Shown one piece after another: positions 19,127 through 25,922 of a stretch of DNA of 33,506 bases. Location: positions 1 to 33,506 of the forward strand of contig CALVTQ010000044.1 of NCBI GenBank assembly GCA_944362695.1, read 5' to 3'. Source of the DNA: an uncultured Clostridia bacterium. GTDB taxonomy: Bacteria > Bacillota > Clostridia > Christensenellales > Aristaeellaceae. A program made the translations under genes and the position numbers. Each line of letters begins with the position of its first letter. Position 1 is the stretch's first letter. The notes under the pieces were generated by a model. The model saw only the letters and a program-made list of their open reading frames with translations. It ran no database searches and was not told where the DNA came from.

Positions 19127-20251
19127 ATGACATCTTTGCTTGACGATCTTTGGAGGCGGCTGCGCGAGGCGCTGGATGCGCTGATGCACGGCGGGCGCGA
19201 TGCGCGGCATTACGACGAAAATGCCGTCGTTCGCCGCAGGCCCAAGCGCCGCGTGCGCGTGAGCACGTCCCCCGTGCGCAGTTACCGCGAGACGGGCGCG
19301 CCCGTGCGCAGGAGGCGGAGAAGGCGCAGGCGGCGGGAGGAGATGCTGCGCATCGCCGTTCGTGCCGTGCTCGCGTGCGTGTTCGTGTATTGCATGGTGA
19401 GCCTGATCGGATACGGATGGGATTTCGTGCAGTCGAGGCTGGCGAGCAGGGCGCTTCGCGAGACGTATTATGAGGAAGCGCAGAGCACGCCCGAGCCGCA
19501 GGTCAGCGCGCCCCTGACGACGCCAACGCCTGCGCCCACGGCCACGCCCGAGCCGGACGCCACGCCCGCGCCCACGGCGACGCCGCAGGTCACGCTGCGC
19601 AGGCAGGGATACCCGGAGAATCCGTTCGCGCGGGTCACGAGCAGGTTTGAGAAGCTGCGCCGGGCGAACGCGGACATCGTGGGCTGGCTGAACCTTGAGG
19701 ATATGCTCGACGAGGCCGTCGTGCAGCGGGACAACGACTACTACCTCAACAGGGACTACCGCGGATACCACAACAAAAACGGCGCGATTTTCATGGAGCA
19801 GACGGTCGATCTGTCGACGCGGCCCTACCTGATCGCGCTCTACGGCCACAACATGAAGACCGGCGCGATGTTCGGCTGCCTGCGCAATTACGAGGACACG
19901 TCGTTTTTGCGCGCGAACCCGTTCATCACATTCGACACGATGTACGAGAGCGGGCGTTACGTCATCTTCGCGGTCGGCACATACGGCATCAACAACACCG
20001 TCGGGCGCTATGTCAGCCTCGGCCAGCTGTCATCGACCCTCATCGAACAGAGGCAGACGGCCATCGACGCGCTGCTGCGCTATTCGATCTACACCAACGA
20101 GATCGACGTGCGGCCGGACGATCAGATTCTGCTGCTCGTCACGTGTGTGGACGACGACGCGGAGAGGCGCATCGTGGCGGCGAGGCGGCTGCGCGACGGC
20201 GAAGCCGAGCACGAGCTCGACTACGCGATACGCCATTTTGAAAAATATTGA
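19127..20251 (+). CDS. class B-type sortase with Arg-rich N-terminus
   Basis: A 374-residue transpeptidase expected to cut IPQTG-type signals and attach proteins to the cell wall. The N-terminal 70 residues are very basic, with ten consecutive arginines at 61-70. A membrane helix spans about 73-93, a Pro/Thr/Ala-rich linker about 119-153, and the catalytic domain follows with His241 (YGHNMKTG), Cys340 (LLLVTC) and Arg347/348. The topology, N-in with the enzyme outside, fits class B. It lies 112 nt after the surface protein gene, the obvious substrate. Start choice is uncertain: GGGAG directly abuts this ATG, whereas it is 9 nt before an in-frame TTG at 19136. Only a weak -10-like TATACA (19095-19100) is seen upstream. 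Confidence 0.9.
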   Translation: MTSLLDDLWRRLREALDALMHGGRDARHYDENAVVRRRPKRRVRVSTSPVRSYRETGAPVRRRRRRRRRREEMLRIAVRAVLACVFVYCMVSLIGYGWDFVQSRLASRALRETYYEEAQSTPEPQVSAPLTTPTPAPTATPEPDATPAPTATPQVTLRRQGYPENPFARVTSRFEKLRRANADIVGWLNLEDMLDEAVVQRDNDYYLNRDYRGYHNKNGAIFMEQTVDLSTRPYLIALYGHNMKTGAMFGCLRNYEDTSFLRANPFITFDTMYESGRYVIFAVGTYGINNTVGRYVSLGQLSSTLIEQRQTAIDALLRYSIYTNEIDVRPDDQILLLVTCVDDDAERRIVAARRLRDGEAEHELDYAIRHFEKY

Positions 20252-20257
20252 GCGGAC

Positions 20258-20290
20258 GGGCGGGGCGCAATCATGCGTTTCCGCCCTTTT
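20258..20290 (+). terminator. terminator after the sortase gene
   Basis: GGGCGG (20258-20263) pairs with CCGCCC (20281-20286), with an inner GCGCA/TGCGT pairing, followed by TTTT. Confidence 0.75.
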
Positions 20291-20373
20291 GCATGGGCGG
20301 CATTTTCACGAAAAGTTTATGTCATGAATCTGCCATTTTTGGCGGATTTGTGGTTTTTTTCGGTGCGGAAATC

Positions 20374-20382
20374 TGCTATAAT
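20374..20382 (+). promoter_or_regulatory. extended -10 promoter of the GH94 gene
   Basis: TGCTATAAT at 20374-20382 is an extended -10. The -35 position is only a T-rich stretch (20354-20360), so the TG motif probably matters. The leader is about 90 nt; I see no clear operator or cre box in it. Confidence 0.65.
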
Positions 20383-20481
20383 GCGAATACACGAAGGCTT
20401 ACACGAGCCATGCCCGGCGAGGATGCCGAAGGAGAGAATGACCGCCGGACGGGCGGAGGACAACAAGAAAGGAAGATGCAC

Positions 20482-22893
20482 ATGCAATACGGACATTTTG
20501 ACGAGGCCGCGCGCGAGTACGTCATCACCAGACCGGACACCCCCGGCCCCTGGGTCAACTACCTCGGCTCGCCCGAGTACGGCGCGATCGTCTCCAACAA
20601 CGCGGGCGGCTACAGCTTCGCCCAATCCGGCGCAAACGGCCGCATCCTGCGCTACGTGTTCAACCAGTTCGACAGGCCGGGCCGCTATCTGTACATCCGC
20701 GACGACGAGAGCGGCGATTACTGGAGCGCGAGCTGGCAGCCCGTGGGCAAGCCGCTTGACCAGTACAAGAGCGTCTGCCGCCACGGCATCGGCTACACGA
20801 CGATGGAGGCCAGCTACGCGGGCATCGCGTCCGAGGCGACGTACTACGTGCCGGACGGGGCTCAGCACGAGGTCTGGGCGCTGACGGTCAAAAACGACGG
20901 CGACAAGCCGCGCAAGCTGACGCTGACGGGCTACGCCGAGTTCACCAACCACAGCAATTACGAGCAGGATCAGGTGAACATGCAGTACTCGCTGTTCATC
21001 ACGGCGACGCGCTTTGACGGCAACCGCGTGACCCAGATGATCAACGGCAACCTCGACGCCAACGACGCCGACGAGATGGTCGACGAGAAGAGCGTCTGCC
21101 AGCGCTTCTTCGGCCTCGCGGGTGCGGATGTGGACAGCTGGTGCGGCGAGAAGGACGCGTTCATCGGCAAGTATCACGACTACGGCAACCCCGTGGGCGT
21201 GGAGCAGGGCAAGCTCGCGGGCGTCAACTGCTACTGCGGCAACTGCTGCGGCGCGCTGAGCACGAAGGTCGAGCTCGCGCCGGGCGAGAGCAAGACGATT
21301 GCGTTCGTGCTGGGCATGAAATACAGCACGGTCGCCGAGAAGATCATCGCGCAGTACGCCGACCCGAAGGCCATGCTCGACAAGGAGGTCGCCGCGCTCA
21401 AGAACCTGTGGTATGCGCGCCTTGACCACCTGAAGATCGACACGCCCGACCCGGCGTTCAACACCATGATCAACACGTGGAATGCGTATAACTGCTTCAT
21501 CACGTTCGTCTGGTCGCGCGCCGCGTCGCTGATCTACTGCGGCCTGCGCAACGGCTACGGCTATCGCGACACGGTGCAGGACATTCAGGGCATCATCCAC
21601 CTCGAGCCGGAGATGGCCGCGGAGAAGATCCGCTTCATGCTCTCCGCGCAGGTGGACAACGGCGGCGGCCTGCCGCTGGTCAAGTACACCCACAACGCGG
21701 GCCACGAGGACACGCCGGACGACGATTCCTACGTCCGCGAGACCGGCCACCCGCACTACCGCGCCGACGACGCGCTGTGGCTGCGCCCGCCGGTGTCTAA
21801 GTACGTCGCCGAGAGTGGCAACACGGCGTTCCTCGACGAGGTGATCCCGTTTGCCAACCGCGACGAGGGCACGGTGTACGAGCACCTCAAGCGCGCGCTG
21901 AAGTTCAGCTTCGACCACATGGGCCCGCACGGCATGCCCGCCGGTCTGTATGCCGACTGGAACGACTGCCTGCGCCTGGGCGCGAACGGCGAGTCCACGT
22001 TCGTCGCGCTGCAGTTCTACTATGCGATGAGCGTGCTCAAGATGTTCGCGGCGTATAAGGGTGACAGCGCGTATGTCGCGGAGCTCGAGGAGAAGCAGAA
22101 GGCGTTCGGCGAGAAGGTGCAGGCGCTGTGCTGGGACAACGACCGCTTCATCCGCGGCTACACCGAGGCCGGCGAGCGCATCGGCGAGGCGAAGGCCCCC
22201 GAAGCGAACATGTGGCTGAACCCGCAGAGCTGGGCTGTCATCAGCGGCCTCGCCACCAAGGAGCAGGCCGACGCGGCGATGGAGAACGTCTACACCCGCC
22301 TGAACAGCGAGTACGGCGCGGTGCTGATGGACCCGCCGTACCATGCGCACGCGTTTGACGGCGCGCTGGCGGTCATCTTCAACCGCGGCTGCAAGGAAAA
22401 CGGCGGCATCTTCTCCCAGTCGCAGGGCTGGCTGATCCTCGCGGAGGCGCTGCTTGGCCACGGCGAGCGCGCGTTCATGTACTTCAAGGAGAACGCCCCG
22501 GCGGCGCAGAACGACAGGGCTGAGATCCGCGTGATCGAGCCGTACGTCTACGGCCAGTTCACCGAGGGCCCGACGAGCCAGCGCCACGGCCGTTCGCACG
22601 TGCATTGGCTGACCGGCACGGCGTCCACCGTGATGGTCGGCTGCGTCGAGGGCATCCTCGGCCTGCGCCCGGATCTTGAGGGCATCAAGATCGCGCCGAG
22701 CATCCCGAAGGCGTGGGACGGCTTCACGATGGTGAAGGACTTCCGCGGCAAGAAGCTGAACATCACCGTGAAGAACCCCGATCATCATGAGAGCGGCTGC
22801 CAGAGCCTGACGCTCAACGGCGAGATGATGCAGGGCAATTATGTCCCGGCGGATAAGCTCGTTGATGTCAATGAGATCGTGCTGACGATGTAA
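20482..22893 (+). CDS. GH94 disaccharide phosphorylase (cellobiose/chitobiose type)
   Basis: Phosphorolyses a beta-linked disaccharide to a sugar 1-phosphate and a free sugar, probably in the cytoplasm since there is no signal peptide. The product is 803 residues, near the known lengths of cellobiose phosphorylase (about 811) and N,N'-diacetylchitobiose phosphorylase (about 801). N-terminal YGHFDEAAREYVITRPDTP and NYLGSPEYGAIVSNNAGGY, then GYRDTVQD, then ADWNDC with the probable general acid Asp492, then the C-terminal GQFTEGP and HWLTGTAST are typical of GH94. Which disaccharide is used cannot be read from motifs alone. AAAGGA is 8 nt before this ATG; an ATG two codons upstream is less well spaced. 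No transporter is adjacent; the AraC-type gene downstream faces the other way. Confidence 0.93.
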   Translation: MQYGHFDEAAREYVITRPDTPGPWVNYLGSPEYGAIVSNNAGGYSFAQSGANGRILRYVFNQFDRPGRYLYIRDDESGDYWSASWQPVGKPLDQYKSVCRHGIGYTTMEASYAGIASEATYYVPDGAQHEVWALTVKNDGDKPRKLTLTGYAEFTNHSNYEQDQVNMQYSLFITATRFDGNRVTQMINGNLDANDADEMVDEKSVCQRFFGLAGADVDSWCGEKDAFIGKYHDYGNPVGVEQGKLAGVNCYCGNCCGALSTKVELAPGESKTIAFVLGMKYSTVAEKIIAQYADPKAMLDKEVAALKNLWYARLDHLKIDTPDPAFNTMINTWNAYNCFITFVWSRAASLIYCGLRNGYGYRDTVQDIQGIIHLEPEMAAEKIRFMLSAQVDNGGGLPLVKYTHNAGHEDTPDDDSYVRETGHPHYRADDALWLRPPVSKYVAESGNTAFLDEVIPFANRDEGTVYEHLKRALKFSFDHMGPHGMPAGLYADWNDCLRLGANGESTFVALQFYYAMSVLKMFAAYKGDSAYVAELEEKQKAFGEKVQALCWDNDRFIRGYTEAGERIGEAKAPEANMWLNPQSWAVISGLATKEQADAAMENVYTRLNSEYGAVLMDPPYHAHAFDGALAVIFNRGCKENGGIFSQSQGWLILAEALLGHGERAFMYFKENAPAAQNDRAEIRVIEPYVYGQFTEGPTSQRHGRSHVHWLTGTASTVMVGCVEGILGLRPDLEGIKIAPSIPKAWDGFTMVKDFRGKKLNITVKNPDHHESGCQSLTLNGEMMQGNYVPADKLVDVNEIVLTM

Positions 22894-22918
22894 GGCATGA
22901 GATAAGGTAGCTTAAAGC

Positions 22919-23152
22919 GCGCGAAGCGAAGAGGGGTGCTGGGGACCGAAGCCCGCCGCGCCCAGTGGGCGATGAAGGCGGGCGGAGCGTCGGGAACCTT
23001 AACGAGCGACCGAAGGGCGCGACTATAAGGTTCCCCGGGTCAGAGTCCCAACGTCCCCCCTATGGCGAAGCCATCAAATACCGTCAGGAAGCGCAGCGAT
23101 CCCTGACGGGGCCGAGCGCCAAAGCCTCGAATCCCAATAACCCAAAACAATC
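22919..23152 (+). repeat. structured intergenic repeat element, copy A
   Basis: The 320 nt between GH94 and the regulator gene hold no credible gene. The element begins with GCGCGAAGCGAAG, contains hairpins (GCCCGCC 22951-22957 with GGCGGGC 22977-22983; GGGAACCTT 22992-23000 with AAGGTTCCC 23027-23035), then a CCCCTAT...CCATCAAA segment and a GACGGGGCCGA...CCCAAAACAATC tail. The same order of words occurs at 31981-32168. Confidence 0.7.
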
Positions 23153-23193
23153 GAATCCCGACGACACACGTTTGCCGCCGGGATTCGGTTTTT
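23153..23193. terminator. terminator between GH94 and the AraC-type gene
   Basis: GAATCCCG (23153-23160) pairs with CGGGATTC (23179-23186), followed on the plus strand by GGTTTTT. On the minus strand the stem is followed by GATTGTTTT, so it may also end the regulator gene. Confidence 0.75.
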
Positions 23194-23213
23194 CTATATA
23201 TACTTGCAAAAAC

Positions 23214-24008
23214 TCACCCATCGCCCTGCTCATCCCCGGTCCACGGCTCATCTTCGCTCCACGGCGAGTCGCCGATCCATTTTGCCCCATGATGCAGCGC
23301 GCGATAGGCACGCGGCGTGAGGCCCGTGTGCTCGCGGAACTGGCGGATGAAGTGGCTCTGCGAGGAGAAGCCGAGCTGCGCGGCGATCTCGGCGATGGAG
23401 TCCTCGCCGAAGGTCAGCATGTTCCTGGCGAGGTCGACCTTCTTTTCGCGGATGTAGCCGCTGACGGATACGCCCTTCTCCTGCTTGAACAGGCGGGAGA
23501 GGTAGCCCTCCGACACGCCGAGCGCGGCGGCGATGTCCGCGACGGTCAGGCGCTCGCGGATGTGCGCATAGACGTGCTCGCGGCAGGCGGCGACGATGCG
23601 CGAACCGCTGGCCTCGCGGGAGAGGCGGCGCATCTTGGCGGCGTAGTCCATCGCCATCTCGGTATGCAGCGCGAGGACGGCGACGCGGTCGGCGATGTCG
23701 TCGAGCTTGCCGATATAGTAGTCGCTCAGGCGCAAGGCCTGCTCGACCTCCATGCCCTGCTGTGCGCAGAAGCGGGCGATCATCGCGGCGGCGATGACGA
23801 AGTGATACTTGATGTCGGTGAGCGGGTCGCGCGAGAGCACGCCCATGCCGCTGTGGTCACCGAAGCGCCTGCGCTCGCAGCTGCTTCGCACGGCGTCGAG
23901 GTCGCCCGCGGCCACCGCGCGGAAGAACTGCACCTCCTCCGACGGCTCGCGGTGCATCGCGCCGTCCTCGGCGTTCGCCTCCCAATGGAGCCAATCGCTG
24001 TTGTTCAC
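23214..24008 (-). CDS. AraC-family transcriptional regulator
   Basis: A 264-residue regulator with two C-terminal helix-turn-helix units: LTVADIAAALGVSEGYLSRL (about 154-173) and SIAEIAAQLGFSSQSHFIRQ (about 204-223), ending in FREHTGLTPRAYR. The N-terminal part is not a cupin; it resembles the helical region (DPLTDIKYHFVIAAAMIARF) seen in many clostridial AraC regulators, and its ligand is unknown. The tail after residue 241 is acidic and Trp-rich. The start is GTG at 24008, 7 nt after GGGAGG; the longer open frame upstream overlaps the promoter. It sits next to the GH94 gene and is divergent from the radical-SAM-like gene; either could be its target. Confidence 0.9.
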   Translation of the reverse strand: MNNSDWLHWEANAEDGAMHREPSEEVQFFRAVAAGDLDAVRSSCERRRFGDHSGMGVLSRDPLTDIKYHFVIAAAMIARFCAQQGMEVEQALRLSDYYIGKLDDIADRVAVLALHTEMAMDYAAKMRRLSREASGSRIVAACREHVYAHIRERLTVADIAAALGVSEGYLSRLFKQEKGVSVSGYIREKKVDLARNMLTFGEDSIAEIAAQLGFSSQSHFIRQFREHTGLTPRAYRALHHGAKWIGDSPWSEDEPWTGDEQGDG

Positions 24009-24033
24009 GATATCGCCTCCCGCATTTTTTTCT

Positions 24034-24062
24034 ATTGTAGCACAGGAAAAACGCGCGCTCAA
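24034..24062 (-). promoter_or_regulatory. promoter of the AraC-type gene
   Basis: On the minus strand, TTGAGC (24057-24062), 17-nt spacer, TACAAT (24034-24039). The leader is about 20-25 nt and includes the GGGAGG ribosome binding site. Confidence 0.72.
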
Positions 24063-24092
24063 GCCGGTTTTGCAAATCCGCGCGCCGGGGCA

Positions 24093-24120
24093 TGGACAAG
24101 GGTGGATTGTGTGGTATAAT
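24093..24120 (+). promoter_or_regulatory. promoter of the radical-SAM-like gene
   Basis: TGGACA (24093-24098), 16-nt spacer, TATAAT (24115-24120). The start point should fall near 24127, inside the dyad at 24124-24138. Confidence 0.75.
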
Positions 24121-24123
24121 AGG

Positions 24124-24138
24124 GCGAAAACGTTTCGC
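24124..24138 (+). promoter_or_regulatory. LacI-family-like operator dyad
   Basis: GCGAAAACGTTTCGC is an inverted repeat (arms GCGAAA and TTTCGC, centre ACG) with the GAAAACGTTTC core common to LacI/CcpA-type operators. It covers the predicted transcription start and abuts the GGAGGG ribosome binding site, the position of a repressor site. Confidence 0.5.
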
Positions 24139-24150
24139 GGAGGGATCGGC

Positions 24151-24837
24151 ATGATCTGCATCAAGGATCAGATTCAGAATATGAACCTCGTCATCGGCTG
24201 CACCGTCGGCTGCGATTACTGCTACGCGCGCTGCAACGTCAAGCGCTGGCATATGATCGAGGATTTTGAGAAGCCGGAGTTCTTTCCCGGCAAGCTGCGC
24301 CTGATGGACAGGGAGCGGCCGGGCAATTTCCTGCTCACCGGCATGAGCGATCTGTCCGGCTGGAAGCGCGAGTGGCGGGACATCGTGTTTGACAAGATGG
24401 AAAAGAACCCGCAGCATCGGTTTTTGTTCCTGTCCAAGCGGCCCGATCTGCTCGACATCCCGGACGCGCCGGACAACGCGTGGTTCGGCGTGACGGTGAC
24501 GCGCAGGGCGGAGCTGTGGCGGCTCGATGCGCTGCGCAAGAACGTGCGCGGCGGCCACCTGCACGCGACGTTCGAGCCGCTGTTCGACGACCCCGGTGAG
24601 GTCGATTTGACCGGCATCGAGTGGATCGTCGTGGGCACGATGACCGGCCCGCAGAAAAAGAAGATCCGGACGCGGCCCGAGTGGGCGTTCTCGCTGGTGG
24701 AGCAGGCGCACGCGCGCGGCATCCCGGCGTTCATGAAGGAGGATTTGCTGCCCATCATCGGCGAGGAGCGGATGATTCAGCAGATGCCGCGGGCGTTTGA
24801 GGATGTGCTGGAGAGGCAGAGGGGTTGGGGAAAGTGA
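24151..24837 (+). CDS. radical SAM-like protein (DUF5131/phage Gp37-Gp68-like)
   Basis: A 228-residue protein with an iron-sulfur type cysteine set CxxxCxxC (Cys17, Cys21, Cys24 in IGCTVGCDYCYA), followed by LLTGMSDLSGWK, RFLFLSKRPD, WFGVTVTRR and IEWIVVGTMTG. This order fits the radical SAM-related DUF5131 family, also found in phages. The reaction is unknown. The ribosome binding site GGAGGG is 6 nt before the ATG. It has its own promoter with a dyad on the start point and is divergent from the AraC-type gene. The next gene starts 145 nt downstream from a separate promoter. Confidence 0.82.
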   Translation: MICIKDQIQNMNLVIGCTVGCDYCYARCNVKRWHMIEDFEKPEFFPGKLRLMDRERPGNFLLTGMSDLSGWKREWRDIVFDKMEKNPQHRFLFLSKRPDLLDIPDAPDNAWFGVTVTRRAELWRLDALRKNVRGGHLHATFEPLFDDPGEVDLTGIEWIVVGTMTGPQKKKIRTRPEWAFSLVEQAHARGIPAFMKEDLLPIIGEERMIQQMPRAFEDVLERQRGWGK

Positions 24838-24856
24838 TGCGCCATCCCCAAAATGC

Positions 24857-24885
24857 TTGACAAAAACGAATATCCGTGATATCCT
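24857..24885 (+). promoter_or_regulatory. promoter of the YitT-family gene
   Basis: TTGACA (24857-24862), 17-nt spacer, TATCCT (24880-24885), starting 20 nt after the preceding stop codon. Confidence 0.75.
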
Positions 24886-24903
24886 TTATATGATATATGA
24901 AGA

Positions 24904-24946
24904 AGAGCGGCAGCGTATCATACCCGTGATGCGCCGCCGCTCTTTT
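24904..24946 (+). terminator. leader hairpin before the YitT-family gene, possible attenuator
   Basis: Arms 24904-24920 and 24927-24943 pair over 17 positions with one A-C mismatch and one U-G pair (AGAGCGGC with GCCGCTCT at the base), followed by only four T. It lies between promoter and gene. A ten-codon ORF (24897-24929, MKKSGSVSYP) starts almost at the predicted transcript start and runs through the 5' arm and loop. It could be an attenuator, or just a stable leader structure. Confidence 0.5.
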
Positions 24947-24982
24947 GGCATCATGGGACGAATATTGCGGAGGTTGAAGGAC

Positions 24983-25867
24983 ATGGCAAGGGCGCTGAAA
25001 TTCTTCGGGCCGGGCGCGCGGGCGACGGCGAAACAGATCCTTTGGGAGTGCGTGGGCAGCATGCTCATCGCGGTCGGCATATACAATTTCGCGGCGGCGG
25101 CGAAATTCCCGATGACGGGCTTTTCGGGCATCGCGATCATCGTGAACAGGCTGACGGGCATGCCCATCGGCGTGACGACGATATTGCTCAACGTGCCGGT
25201 CGCGGCGCTGTGCTATAAGCTGCTGGGGCGCAGGTTTTTCATCAGCTCGCTGCGGTGCATGGTGATCTCGTCCGTGTTCATCGACGTGCTCGCACCGATG
25301 CTGCCGGTGTATGAGGGCGAGAGGCTGCTCGCGGCGCTGTGCACGGGCATATTCGGCGGTCTGGGCTACGCGCTGATCTACATCCAGAACAGCTCGACCG
25401 GCGGGTCGGATTTCATCATCATGGCGGTCAAGGCGATGCGGCCCCACATCCCGCTGGGCAAAATCGCGTTCCTGTCCGACGTGGGCATCATCCTCGCGGG
25501 CGGCGTGATCTTCGGCGACATCGACGGCATCATATACGGCATGATCGTCAACTACATATTCGCCATCGCCGTGGACAAGGTCATGTACGGCATGAACGCG
25601 GGCAAAATGGCGCTGATCGTCACCGACGACGCGCCGCGCATCTGCCGCGAGATCGACCGGGTCAGCAGGCGCGGGTCGACGATCATCCCGGCGAAGGGCG
25701 GCTATCAGGGCGCGCAGAGGCAGGTCGTCATGTGCGCATGCAGCGGCAAGGAGATGTACCAGATCCAAAAGACGGTCCGGGCCGCCGACCCGCAGAGCTT
25801 TTTGATCGTGCTGGATTCCAGCGAGGTGCACGGCGAGGGCTTTAGGCCCGTGCAGATCGGCGGGTAA
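24983..25867 (+). CDS. YitT-family membrane protein (DUF161 + DUF2179)
   Basis: A 294-residue integral membrane protein. The N-terminal two-thirds has several hydrophobic helices with family words such as FAAAAKFPMTGFSGIAIIVN, the STGGSDFI motif and IDGIIYGMI. The C-terminal soluble DUF2179 domain starts near residue 209 (ALIVTDDAPRICREI) and includes GSTIIPAKGGYQGAQRQVVMC. The role of YitT proteins is not established. GGAGG is 9 nt before this ATG. The frame is open further upstream through the leader hairpin, including an ATG at 24890 right at the transcript start, so a longer form is possible but less likely. Confidence 0.9.
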   Translation: MARALKFFGPGARATAKQILWECVGSMLIAVGIYNFAAAAKFPMTGFSGIAIIVNRLTGMPIGVTTILLNVPVAALCYKLLGRRFFISSLRCMVISSVFIDVLAPMLPVYEGERLLAALCTGIFGGLGYALIYIQNSSTGGSDFIIMAVKAMRPHIPLGKIAFLSDVGIILAGGVIFGDIDGIIYGMIVNYIFAIAVDKVMYGMNAGKMALIVTDDAPRICREIDRVSRRGSTIIPAKGGYQGAQRQVVMCACSGKEMYQIQKTVRAADPQSFLIVLDSSEVHGEGFRPVQIGG

Positions 25868-25874
25868 ACAAAAG

Positions 25875-25908
25875 AACCGGCGCTTGCCAGAGGGCGAGGC
25901 CGGTTTTT
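25875..25908. terminator. bidirectional terminator
   Basis: AACCGGC (25875-25881) pairs with GCCGGTT (25899-25905), followed by TTTTT on the plus strand; the minus strand reads TTCTTTTGTTT after the stem. It serves the YitT-family gene and the convergent C69 peptidase gene. Confidence 0.85.
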
Positions 25909-25922
25909 CTGCCATTTATCAA

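Noticed and set aside
20317-22788. 823-codon minus-strand frame opposite GH94
   Set aside because: It is antisense to a clear enzyme gene, in the same register as the other antisense frames and without recognisable motifs.
22919-23152. CRISPR-like or tRNA-like structure in the GH94-AraC gap
   Set aside because: Hairpins are irregular, there is no regular direct repeat and spacer pattern, and no tRNA cloverleaf or CCA-end motif is present.
22965-24119. 384-codon plus-strand frame over the repeat element and AraC-type gene
   Set aside because: It crosses a terminator and lies opposite a gene with clear helix-turn-helix motifs; the predicted protein is low complexity.
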